DNA of 64,000 nt, taken from contig NZ_JAVDWM010000001.1 of the NCBI RefSeq assembly GCF_031457495.1, positions 372,001 through 436,000 on the forward strand, given 5' to 3'. Position 1 is the first letter of the stretch, and each line of letters opens with the position of its first letter. This DNA is from Sphingopyxis sp. BE259. Lineage in GTDB: Bacteria > Pseudomonadota > Alphaproteobacteria > Sphingomonadales > Sphingomonadaceae. Made by a program: the position numbers and the translations under genes. Below the pieces are notes generated by a model. That model worked only from the letters and a program-made list of their open reading frames with translations. It was not told where the DNA came from and made no database searches. Shown here one piece after another: positions 36,794 to 44,504 of this stretch.

Positions 36794-37576
36794 AAGCTTC
36801 TTATCGAGGCTGGCGAAGCGTGCCTTGCCCTTCATGACTAACACGTTCGCAACGTGAAAGCCCCGCCCATCCAATGCGACGAGATTTGGTCGTTCTGCTA
36901 TGCGAAGCAAAAGAACGTCGCTGACGCCAAGGCTGCTCCGGCGGGCGCTGGCGACGTTTGGACGTGGACCGCTATCGACAGCGACACAAAGCTGATGGTG
37001 TCCTATTTCGTCGGCGACCGTGGCGCGGAAAGCGCGATGATCCTGATGGACGACCTTCGCGACCGTATCGCCAATCGGGTCCAACTAACCACGGACGGCC
37101 ACAAGGCATCCCCTGAAGCGATTGAAGGCGCTTTCGGCGCTGACGTCGATTATGCGCAACTCGTGAAGCTCTACGGCGGTGAGGGCGACAAGGGTCCGGA
37201 AGTCCGCTACAGCCCCGCGGAATGCACCGGGATCAAGAAGCGCCGCGTCGAAGGCAACCCCGATACTGCCCACGTCAGCACGTCGCACGTAGAGCGTATG
37301 ATTCTCTCAATCCGTATGCAGAACCGCCGATTTACCCGGCTGACCAACGCCTTCTCAAAGACGCTCGACAATCACATTCACGCACTGGCGCTGTATTTCG
37401 CGTTCTACAATTTCTGCCGCATCCATAAGACGCTTCGCATATCGCCCGCGATGGCCGCTGGCATCACCGACCGTCTATGGTCGCTTGAGGACGTCGTGGC
37501 CAAGATCGACGAATTGGCACCGGCCCCCGCAAAACGCGGCCCCTACAAAAAGCGCGGCGAGGAAAATTCAAACTGA
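36794..37576 (+). pseudogene. 5'-truncated IS1-family-type transposase
   Basis: The frame 36854-37576 (GTG start, 240 residues) encodes a DDE core: QCDEIWSFCYAKQKNV, WTWTAIDSDTKLMVSYFVGD, LTTDGHKA, then HVSTSHVERMILSIRMQNRRFTRLTNAFSKT, as in the QCDEIW group annotated as IS1-family transposases. In the same frame just upstream, 36794-36853 reads KLLIEAGEACLALHD, stop (TAA 36839-36841), HVRNV, which is the expected continuation toward the N-terminal HTH. The HTH proper is missing because the ATPase gene starts at 36734. It is therefore a broken gene. Confidence 0.8.
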
Positions 37577-37583
37577 GACACTA
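37566..37583 (-). repeat. right terminal inverted repeat
   Basis: Contains the transposase TGA stop; perfect partner of 35031-35048. Confidence 0.85.
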
Positions 37584-37721
37584 CCATTTACCGGCGAAAG
37601 CCAATGAAAAGTAGTCCTTGCTCGGTGCGCATGCTGCATAGTGCCCGAATTCACATAGAGATTGAATACTCGGTAACCATGATCGCCGACACGGGTCTTG
37701 TCACTTGCTAAGTGACCACTG

Positions 37722-37948
37722 CTCCACCTAATGTCGCCCTGCTTCCTGTGAAAGCCAGGAGGTGGGGCGTGGAAACCTCAAACGCTAAACTCGGTTGCCG
37801 ATCTTCGGGGGCCGGGTGGCATGCGCGCATGTCCAGCCGGTAACGGTAAAGGCGCATGCGCCTGCACTAGCGTTCAGGTTTCCAACATCCGGCTTCGGCC
37901 GTCGCCCCGAGGAGGACATAGGGGCGGCGATGGAAGCAAAGCGTCGCC
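37722..37948 (+). ncRNA. structured RNA leader candidate upstream of two lipoprotein genes
   Basis: Perfect complementary pairs nest over 145 nt: GGGGCG 37764-37769 with CGCCCC 37903-37908, GGAAACCT 37771-37778 with AGGTTTCC 37876-37883, AACGCTA 37781-37787 with TAGCGTT 37868-37874. Inside are a TGGCATGCG hairpin (about 37817-37835) and the palindrome GGCGCATGCGCC (37851-37862), and on the 3' side CGGC-TTCG-GCCG (37890-37901). CGCCCC can alternatively pair with GGGGCG 37921-37926, and GGGG 37764-37767 with CTCC 37722-37725 of an upstream stem. Such competing helices are riboswitch- or antisense-like. The RNA ends about 15 nt before the next ribosome site. The 381-bp gap 37584-37964 holds no other feature except a TCACTT/AAGTGA hairpin at 37701-37715. 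Confidence 0.55.
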
Positions 37949-37964
37949 AACGGGAGGGTAACGC

Positions 37965-38402
37965 TTGAAAGCTCTAAAATGTATTGCCGTTAGCATCACG
38001 GCGGCAAGCGCATTGTTTCTGACAGCCTGCGAAAGCGCGGTGGAGCGTGAACAAACTAGTGAGGATGCTGTTCATTCTACCGATGAGGTGACGGAGACAG
38101 CGGCGGATGTTTCTGCCCGAGCTTCAAATTTGACAGGCGAAACTTCAGTTCAGCGCACCGACAGGCTGCGCGAGCAGGCGAAAACCGACCCAGTCGGGGC
38201 AGACGCAGCGGCGATTGACAATATGTCGGGTAGTGACGTGGTAGCGACGGCAATCAATAGTGCTGGCTATTTATGCGCTAAAGTCACTCAGATGTACCCC
38301 AGCCGTGGTGCGATAATCGTCCACTGTGTTGAGTATCGGAATGGTTCTGGCAGGGTTAAATATCGCGTGGACGCGCAAGCGGCTACCGTGGAGCCGATGT
38401 AA
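37965..38402 (+). CDS. island lipoprotein A, unknown function
   Basis: 145 residues from TTG 37965, with GGAGG at 37953-37957 eight bases upstream. The signal peptide ends at lipobox LTAC (C22). The mature part is acidic and Thr/Ser/Asp-rich (about 25-90), then a small domain with a cysteine (GYLCAKVTQMYPSRGAIIVHCVEYRNGSGRVKYRVD is a beta-hairpin-like end with two Cys). I recognise no family. The stop TAA overlaps the next ATG (TAATG). It follows the structured leader and is probably controlled by it. Confidence 0.75.
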   Translation: MKALKCIAVSITAASALFLTACESAVEREQTSEDAVHSTDEVTETAADVSARASNLTGETSVQRTDRLREQAKTDPVGADAAAIDNMSGSDVVATAINSAGYLCAKVTQMYPSRGAIIVHCVEYRNGSGRVKYRVDAQAATVEPM

Positions 38403-39010
38403 TGACTGGTCGAATTTCCGCTGGCATCCTTGGACTGGGAATGACCGTGTTGTTGAGCGGCTGTGATGCGCTTCCAGCAAGCACGCAGACGGAAACCGCA
38501 TTTCGTGCTTGCGAGGAGGTTATAAAGCCAAAGTTGGCTGCGCCCTCTACGTATACGAGGCTGTGGGCTGACCTTACCGCGCGTGGACCCATCACTAAGG
38601 ACGAATACGTCCTGCGCCTTGAACGCGTTATGGATGAGATCAAGCCAAAAGCTGACTCTGGCGACCTTGGGACACAACTCGCGCTGTATACGATCAAGAA
38701 GCAACATCGGTGCGCCAAGACTGGTAATGGGTGTCAGGAATTTGAACGTGCTAAACCAGTGCCTGGCGAAGAGCCGGTGGCCGAGGCGGAAGGAGAAAGC
38801 GGCAATCAGCTGACGTATGAAGGCTCCTCCGAATCCAAAGCTCGCGACACTTTGTTTGTGCTACTCGAGTATAGGGCCAACAACGAATTTAATGCCCCAA
38901 TACGAGCATATCATTTTTGCAGGATGTTGGACGCATCGAGCCCATATCTGGATGGTGAAATTCCATTGGCTGAGGGTGACGCAGCCAAAAAACTATATAA
39001 AAAACTCTGA
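38402..39010 (+). CDS. island lipoprotein B, unknown function
   Basis: 202 residues, start overlapping the previous stop by one base, so coupled translation is likely. Lipobox LLSGC (C21). The mature protein is mostly helical, with six or so cysteines (FRACEEV, HRCAKTGNGCQEF, HFCRML) and an acidic linker GEEPVAEAEGESGNQ. No family recognised. As a pair with lipoprotein A it could form an entry-exclusion or surface-exclusion device of the element, but that is speculation from position only. Confidence 0.72.
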   Translation: MTGRISAGILGLGMTVLLSGCDALPASTQTETAFRACEEVIKPKLAAPSTYTRLWADLTARGPITKDEYVLRLERVMDEIKPKADSGDLGTQLALYTIKKQHRCAKTGNGCQEFERAKPVPGEEPVAEAEGESGNQLTYEGSSESKARDTLFVLLEYRANNEFNAPIRAYHFCRMLDASSPYLDGEIPLAEGDAAKKLYKKL

Positions 39011-39084
39011 TGAGCCTGCCGTGCTCGAATGCGCTAATTCGAAATCGAAATTTTCTGCGCGGTAACCGACGCGCCAGATGACCC

Positions 39085-39107
39085 GGGGGGAGGGGGTGGG
39101 TCGCGGG
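39085..39107 (+). other. G-quadruplex-forming motif upstream of the serine recombinase
   Basis: Four G runs (6, 5, 3 and 3) separated by A, T and TCGC: a textbook four-tract pattern. CCCCC at 39109-39113 could instead pair with the G runs as a hairpin. It lies about 80 bases before the recombinase start. Confidence 0.5.
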
Positions 39108-39188
39108 ACCCCCTTTGTTAATTCTGCCATCACTTGCGTAATCCGAAGAATGCAGCATCGATCGACGCTGGCAGCAAGGGGTAGCGCA

Positions 39189-39941
39189 ATGCAAAGTTAT
39201 GATCGCGGCACCAATTCCGCTAACGTTGATCGTCGGGAAAAACGCGGTCCGCGCCTAGTCGCGTATATGCGTGTTAGTACGGCGAAACAGGGACAGTCGG
39301 GTCTAGGGCTTGCCGCCCAGCGAACGACGGTGAAAACGTTTGCCCACCGCAGCAACCAAGCAATCGTCGCCGAATTCGTAGAGGTGGAGAGCGGCGGTAA
39401 ATCCGATCGACCGCAGTTGGCATTGGCCCTAGCGGCTTGCCGAATACATCGTGCTACCTTGGTAATCGCAAAACTGGACCGCTTGGCGCGCAATGTGGCG
39501 TTCATCGCTAATCTGATGGATGGCGGTGTCGATTTTGTCGCTTGTGACATTCCTCAGGCTAATCGACTTACCCTGCACATTATGGCTGCGATGGCAGAGT
39601 ATGAGCGGCGTGCTATAAGCGATCGGACGAAGGCGGCATTAGCGGCCGCAAAAATGCGCGGGGCTAAGATCGGCAATCCAAACGGCGCGGCGCACTTGCT
39701 AGCGGGTTGCAAAGCGGCAGCAGCGGCAAGCGCCGAAGCGCGGCGTAAGAAAGCAGTATTGATGTCGTTGGCGATGAAACCGTTCTTCGACGATCTTCAC
39801 CGACAAGGCTTCGTTTCAGCTTCCAGTATTGCGACGCGACTGAACAAACGCGGCATTCCGGCCGTGGGCGGTGGACACTGGCACGCATCACAGGTTCGCC
39901 GGGTTCAGCAGCGACTTAAAGAATTTTCGGAAATCTCGTAG
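39189..39941 (+). CDS. serine recombinase (resolvase/invertase type)
   Basis: 250 residues from ATG 39189 (AAGGGG upstream). The catalytic domain covers about 22-165 with nucleophile S30 in VAYMRVSTAKQG, LVIAKLDRLARN, and the helix E region AAMAEYERRAISDRTKAALAAAK. The C-terminal about 85 residues are short and basic and end in a small HTH (ASSIATRLNKRGIPAVGGGHWHASQVRRV), as in resolvases and not in large integrases. It may resolve dimers of the excised element or invert DNA. It is followed by a strong terminator. Confidence 0.9.
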   Translation: MQSYDRGTNSANVDRREKRGPRLVAYMRVSTAKQGQSGLGLAAQRTTVKTFAHRSNQAIVAEFVEVESGGKSDRPQLALALAACRIHRATLVIAKLDRLARNVAFIANLMDGGVDFVACDIPQANRLTLHIMAAMAEYERRAISDRTKAALAAAKMRGAKIGNPNGAAHLLAGCKAAAAASAEARRKKAVLMSLAMKPFFDDLHRQGFVSASSIATRLNKRGIPAVGGGHWHASQVRRVQQRLKEFSEIS

Positions 39942-39948
39942 AAAAATC

Positions 39949-39976
39949 ACGAACCCAATCGGTGGATTGGGTTCGT
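39949..39976 (+). terminator. intrinsic terminator-like hairpin after the serine recombinase
   Basis: ACGAACCCAATC and GATTGGGTTCGT form a perfect 12-bp stem around GGTG, 7 bases after the stop, followed by GTTAAAAG and not a T-run. Confidence 0.75.
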
Positions 39977-40063
39977 GTTAAAAGCAAATTTTGTCCCCTT
40001 CGCGAAAAAATTCGAAAGTCCGATGTTCAGGCCTAAATCGAACCTATTCACTAACGCACGCTG

Positions 40064-40165
40064 GTTACCCTGTTACCGATTGGTCAACCGGCTCGCGTCG
40101 CGTGCACTCTTCAATCTTTCTGCCAATCAACCAAAAGGTAGGTCTTGCTCCGGTAACAGGGTAAC
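40064..40165. repeat. 15-bp perfect inverted repeat flanking 72 bp
   Basis: GTTACCCTGTTACCG (40064-40078) and CGGTAACAGGGTAAC (40151-40165). Each arm itself holds two GGTAAC words. It lies in the gap 39977-40170 between the recombinase terminator and the primase stop and contains no gene. It could be an origin-like or recombination site of the element. Confidence 0.6.
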
Positions 40166-40170
40166 GCGCC

Positions 40171-42723
40171 TTAATCTTCGATTTCCCGCGGAATTTCTAT
40201 GCCTGAGGCTCGTTCGAACAGTTTTCGGGCTTCCTCGAGAGGAGGAAAAGGGTACGCCTTGTAGGGCTTATTCGAAGTATCACCTCGTTCTCCGCGCAGC
40301 GTTTTCGATGCAAAACCTTTCGGCATGTATCGCGCCAAACCCAACGAAAGCTGCCTGCCGGTGGCTTTAAGACCATTCTTTTCAGCGAATGCATGAAAGT
40401 CCTGAGCCAGTACCCGAGCCGGCACCATCACGGTTTCGTGCAAGCTCCATTCATAAATCGGCACGTCCCTACCTTCGTGGCCAGTGATGCAAATGCCGTC
40501 CGTCAGACGATCGCTGAGGTACATTTGAACCGGGTCATTCAGCAAGCTCAGCAGCTTTTGCTGTTTAAGTGCGTCCGTTTCGGGGATGGACTCCGGGTTC
40601 CAATGTGCAATGTCGCGATTCAGAAGCTCTCCCAACATCGCCTCGTATCCGCCATTCTCCATTTGCTCGATGATCTGACCAAAATACCGGCGGCGCTCAA
40701 CCGGGTCAGATTGATGAGGATTGGTCACTTCGAAAACCGCGTACCTCCGTTCCGAGCCATCAGCGCGAACAACATGTTCGTTATTCGACGTGATGATGAC
40801 CCGCAGATAATTGGGTGCACTCCAAACCCCGAAAAACTTCCCCTCCAGCCGAAGAGTCGTTCTCGTGAGCAGGTCCTTCAAAACCCCGTCAGCCGACCGG
40901 TTACCGGGTGCAACCGCCTCCTCAAGCCCGAGCAGAGATGTAATTTCAAGCTTGTCATTGAAACGTCCCAGTACATCATCCATCCGTGAGGTGACAAACG
41001 CATGCTGTCCAAACAGTCGCCCGAAAATTTCGGTGATGATGCTCTTTCCCGCACCTTTCTTCCCAATCAGGACGAGCGCTGTGCCGACCGGCTTATCGAG
41101 ATGCTGAACGGCGAATGCCATCCAATCCAATAGGTAGCGATAGCTCGCCTCATCTCCGTTCGCGACGTGGTCAAACAAGTGTTGCTTCAGCCGCGACCAG
41201 CCATCAGGGTCATCAGCGGCATTGACGGCGAAACCTTGCCAGAGATTTAGAAACTTTGCGCTGAGTTGCTTACCCGGCGCAAAGATCACGTCATCATATG
41301 ACCTGCGTCGAGTGGACCCGAACCATGCGGCCCCGCGCGATATCCGCTTAACCTTCTTAGTATCCCCTTCCTCGTCATCCCGCGGAACGGCTAACTGCCG
41401 GACGTGCCTGTCAACGAAGTCCCTTTTGGAAAGATATGTTTGCGTATAGCGCCCGAAGCGAGGGTCAAAATGCTCCCAGAGCACAGCGGCCTTTCCACCC
41501 CGGATTACGATAGCGTGGCTTTCGTTAAGATGCTCTATTGATGCCAACCAAATTGCGTCAGAATTGAGCGTAACGTTCGGCTTTGCCTGATGCCCTGGAT
41601 CTTCGTGGCGTGCCTTGATGGTCGCCGCCGCTTGGTCGAACAGCCAAAACAGGGGATCAGCACGGAAATTCGGTTCGTTCGAAAAGTCTGCCCAGAGTTT
41701 CGCCGGCTCACCCTCGCGATACTTATCCGTGCTGCTCTTCGACCAATCGTCGAAAATCTCCAATCCAGCTTCGCCATACGCATAAAATACCGCTCTCGCG
41801 ACACGGATCCACGCATTTCGGTGCATATTGGGATCTAGAACATTCAACGCTGTTGTGGCTTCGGCGATGTCCACGCGGCTGTAGCCGGGCTTATGGCCGA
41901 GCAGCCTTCGCGGCTCAGCATTCACCGTCATATCATCTGCAAGGTGAGCGACCTCGCTAGGAGAAATGTTGCGTGCGGTACGGATGAGGGCGTTGAAGGG
42001 GAATGCCGTCGCCACGTCAGCGGGTAATTCGTCGGCTAGATCCCATTTCTCGCCAAATTCGTTCGGCACATCGACCATTGAGATTGACGCAGCTCCAGCG
42101 CGAAACGCAAATGCGGCGAACTTCCGCATCGCTTTGCGGCCGGGCTCGTCGTTGTCGGGCCAGAGGGTGATATTCCGCCCGGCAAGATCGACCATCTCGG
42201 CGCGGTGAACACTGCTCGCGCCGGACATCCAAGTGATAGTCACATGTTCAGGAAACAACTTCGCTGCTGCATCTGCTGCCTTTTCGCCTTCGACTATAAG
42301 GACCGGCGCCATCGGACGGGCGGCTAGACGGTCAAGCCCATAGAGGGGGCGCTGACCATCAATTGCCGTCATCCAGAAAATTGACCCCCCGTTTTTGGAT
42401 TTTCCCAAATAGCGTAGCGGCCTGATTTCCTTCGGCTCTGTAGGGTGGTCAAATCGCAACACCGCTTGAATGATCTCGCCACCAGACGAGCGATATTCAT
42501 AAATGGTCGGCTCGTATCCAGCCCTAATGAGACGTTCAATTGTTTGCCGCTCTCGACCTAATTGGGCGTACAGAATTTGGTTTCCGCTGAGGCCCGGAGG
42601 AAAAGGGACAATCGCGCCGTTGGCGTGAGAGCCGATCTCCCTGCCCTTTTCAACGCGCTCTGCGATAGTGGCGGGCGGAGCTTCGCTTGAATTTGACGAG
42701 GTGAATTCAGTTTCTTCGGACAT
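40171..42723 (-). CDS. phage/satellite-type primase-helicase
   Basis: 850 residues. A Toprim-like domain at about 138-245 (VLIVEGEKAADAA with E145, then LWPDNDEPGRKA with D190 and D192), a PriCT-2-like helical segment (about 285-375), and a superfamily 3-type helicase with Walker A IGKKGAGKS (553-561), LLGLEEAVAPGN as the B motif region and ITSNNEHVVRADGSERR as motif C and arginine finger. This order is that of primase-helicases of phage satellites and integrated plasmids. It would start replication of the excised element. Downstream of alpA on the same strand with an 81-bp gap. Confidence 0.9.
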   Translation of the reverse strand: MSEETEFTSSNSSEAPPATIAERVEKGREIGSHANGAIVPFPPGLSGNQILYAQLGRERQTIERLIRAGYEPTIYEYRSSGGEIIQAVLRFDHPTEPKEIRPLRYLGKSKNGGSIFWMTAIDGQRPLYGLDRLAARPMAPVLIVEGEKAADAAAKLFPEHVTITWMSGASSVHRAEMVDLAGRNITLWPDNDEPGRKAMRKFAAFAFRAGAASISMVDVPNEFGEKWDLADELPADVATAFPFNALIRTARNISPSEVAHLADDMTVNAEPRRLLGHKPGYSRVDIAEATTALNVLDPNMHRNAWIRVARAVFYAYGEAGLEIFDDWSKSSTDKYREGEPAKLWADFSNEPNFRADPLFWLFDQAAATIKARHEDPGHQAKPNVTLNSDAIWLASIEHLNESHAIVIRGGKAAVLWEHFDPRFGRYTQTYLSKRDFVDRHVRQLAVPRDDEEGDTKKVKRISRGAAWFGSTRRRSYDDVIFAPGKQLSAKFLNLWQGFAVNAADDPDGWSRLKQHLFDHVANGDEASYRYLLDWMAFAVQHLDKPVGTALVLIGKKGAGKSIITEIFGRLFGQHAFVTSRMDDVLGRFNDKLEITSLLGLEEAVAPGNRSADGVLKDLLTRTTLRLEGKFFGVWSAPNYLRVIITSNNEHVVRADGSERRYAVFEVTNPHQSDPVERRRYFGQIIEQMENGGYEAMLGELLNRDIAHWNPESIPETDALKQQKLLSLLNDPVQMYLSDRLTDGICITGHEGRDVPIYEWSLHETVMVPARVLAQDFHAFAEKNGLKATGRQLSLGLARYMPKGFASKTLRGERGDTSNKPYKAYPFPPLEEARKLFERASGIEIPREIED

Positions 42724-42804
42724 GGTTCTTCTCCGGACGCCCGCTGAAAGCCCGACGGCGCCTGCATGATTATGTTGATGTTTGTGGTGTGAGGGTCTGG
42801 TGGG

Positions 42805-43008
42805 CTACAAGTCGGCCGTCGGGCGCTCGGCGAGCCATTTGACTACGGCGCTTCGTCGCCATCCGACGCGGCCAGGACCCAATCGCAACGGACGCGGGAA
42901 GCGCTCTTCTCGGATCATTCGGTAAATCTGACTGACGCTGTACGACACAGCGGCTCGCACTTCGCCGACCTTTAGGATCGGATCGATTTCTTCGCTTTTG
43001 TTTGCCAT
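42805..43008 (-). CDS. alpA: AlpA-family regulator
   Basis: 67 residues, the standard AlpA length. A single MerR-type winged HTH: ILKVGEVRAAVSYSVSQIYRMIREERFPRPLRLGPGRVGWRRSAVVKWLAERP, quoted here as family text split across the domain. AlpA proteins activate integrase or excision and replication genes of P4-type and PICI elements. It is upstream of the primase-helicase, and the 229-bp gap to the restriction gene (43009-43237) is the likely divergent control region. Confidence 0.9.
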   Translation of the reverse strand: MANKSEEIDPILKVGEVRAAVSYSVSQIYRMIREERFPRPLRLGPGRVGWRRSAVVKWLAERPTADL

Positions 43009-43199
43009 GGAAATTCTCCGTCGCGTTGATGACGGATGACCAAGTATGGGATTCCGGGGCGCAATGCCAAGTGTTCGGCAGCGAGGGTTTTAGCCGTTAC
43101 CACGGACAACTGTCGCCGCATTTTGGCTAGACAAGTCCTTCAGAGGGTACTGAGACTTGACCAAAGAGCTTGGGCTCTCGCAAATTCCGACCTTTGAAT

Positions 43200-43233
43200 C
43201 GGTTAATTCGCTTGAGGGATGAACGAATTACCG
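43200..43233. promoter_or_regulatory. dyad upstream of the restriction gene
   Basis: CGGTTAATTCG (43200-43210) and CGAATTACCG (43224-43233) are inverted with one extra T, and sit immediately before the start at 43238. AGAGC/GCTCT (43165-43178) forms another hairpin. Candidate operator for AlpA or an unrecognised controller. Confidence 0.4.
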
Positions 43234-43237
43234 ACCC

Positions 43238-44047
43238 ATGATAAAGGCTGAGCCGAACAGATTCGGGGGTAGGATGGCGGAGCCGGGATTCATAGCATTT
43301 GAGCTGGACCTGATGGGTGCAGTGATGGGCCAAATCATTCCGACGCTGGATGCGCTTAGCAGCGCCCCGCTCACTGTAGAGAATGCCTCAGGACTACCCG
43401 AAGCTCAAGGCGTCTATCTGCTCCTTCACGGTGGCGAAATCCGATACGTGGGAAAAACCGATGCTGAGGCCGGGTTGAGAACTAGGATAGCTCGACACGC
43501 TCGGAAGTTTGAGCAGCGGCGGAATGTGCAGCCGCACGATGTGTGCTTTAAGGCCGCGCAAATTCTCGTTCTTACGGCTATGGATATCGAGTCTAAGGTT
43601 ATTGCCCACTATGGTTCTGAGTGGAACGGTTCTGGCTTTGGTTCGAACGATCCGGGGCGTGAGCGTGAGACTACAAACAAACCCGAGCAGGGTTTTGATG
43701 CTCAATTCCCGATAGACATCGACATTCCGTTGGAGATTTTGAAGCCGGGAACAATGAGCGTTCATCAGGCACTCATTTTGCTCAAGGCAGCTCTTCCTTA
43801 CACCTTGCGCTATGAAGTTAGGTTGCCTGCGGGGAGAACGAAAGCGGGCAGCCATGATTATCGTCTGAATCCTCATCCAGACATGGTCGCTGCTCAGCTC
43901 GCCGTAAGCGCGCCGAGCATGACAGTCAGGGAAACGATGAGACTGATTGTTAGTGCTTTGCCGCAGGGCTGGCAGGCTACCTACTTTGTGAGCCACGTCA
44001 TTCTATACAAAGAAGATCGAACGTATCTTCACGGCGTGCCTGTGTAG
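43238..44047 (+). CDS. GIY-YIG type II restriction endonuclease (Eco29kI-related)
   Basis: 269 residues. GIY-YIG core: GVYLLLHGG and IRYVGKTDAEAGLRTRIARHAR, with the later catalytic Glu in MDIESKVIAHYGSEWN and the tail SGFGSNDPGRERET, which recalls Eco29kI-type enzymes (known to cut CCGCGG). The C-terminal 80 residues are beyond the core. Followed by vsr and a C5-methyltransferase, so it is the nuclease of that system. The recognition site cannot be read. ATG 43274 (GGGGG five bases upstream) is an alternative start giving 257 residues. Confidence 0.75.
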   Translation: MIKAEPNRFGGRMAEPGFIAFELDLMGAVMGQIIPTLDALSSAPLTVENASGLPEAQGVYLLLHGGEIRYVGKTDAEAGLRTRIARHARKFEQRRNVQPHDVCFKAAQILVLTAMDIESKVIAHYGSEWNGSGFGSNDPGRERETTNKPEQGFDAQFPIDIDIPLEILKPGTMSVHQALILLKAALPYTLRYEVRLPAGRTKAGSHDYRLNPHPDMVAAQLAVSAPSMTVRETMRLIVSALPQGWQATYFVSHVILYKEDRTYLHGVPV

Positions 44048-44085
44048 AAAAAGGGTATCTCCCAAGGACGCGGAGCTCTGAGTTT

Positions 44086-44502
44086 ATGGCCGACACCCTG
44101 TCTCCGCACGAGCGCAGCGTTCGGATGGGGCTAATCAAGGAACGGAACACTAAGCCAGAGATGGCGGTCCGAAGGCTTCTTCATGCGAAAGGTTTTCGGT
44201 ATCGCCTTCACGCGAACGAACTTCCCGGCAAGCCTGACATCGTGTTTCGACGTCGACGGAAAGCGATTTTTGTCCATGGATGTTTTTGGCATCGTCATAC
44301 CGACCCCGAATGCAATCTTGCTCGCTTTCCGAAAAGTCGTGCCGAATTTTGGAGGGCTAAGTTCGAAGCCAATCAGGCGCGTGATGCCGAGAATTGTCGC
44401 ATGCTGCGGGAAATGGGATGGAATGTTTTGGTCGTGTGGGAATGCGAGTTGCGCGACGCAGAACAATTAGGCAACAAGCTCGAAAGGTTTGTCAGGGGGT
44501 AA
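44086..44502 (+). CDS. vsr: very short patch repair endonuclease
   Basis: 138 residues, the family's usual size. RSVRMGLIKERNTKPEMAVRRLLH at the N-terminus, catalytic D51 in KPDIVFRRRRKA, then IFVHGCFWHRH and C76 region as zinc/catalytic ligands, ending VWECEL. Vsr nicks T:G mismatches made by deamination of 5-methylcytosine, protecting the host from the mutator effect of the adjacent methyltransferase. Two bases separate its stop from that gene. Confidence 0.95.
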   Translation: MADTLSPHERSVRMGLIKERNTKPEMAVRRLLHAKGFRYRLHANELPGKPDIVFRRRRKAIFVHGCFWHRHTDPECNLARFPKSRAEFWRAKFEANQARDAENCRMLREMGWNVLVVWECELRDAEQLGNKLERFVRG

Positions 44503-44504
44503 GC

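Larger units (their letters stand above)
35031..37583. mobile_element. IS-like unit with passenger genes inside the island
   Basis: Perfect 18-bp terminal inverted repeats (TAGTGTCTCAGTTTGAAT at 35031-35048, its complement at 37566-37583) enclose two small genes, an AAA ATPase and the remains of an IS1-family-type transposase whose stop codon lies inside the right repeat. No target duplication longer than the TA at each tip is evident. Either the element captured passengers, which removed the transposase 5' part, or an insertion/deletion built this arrangement. It is probably no longer able to move by itself. Confidence 0.65.
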
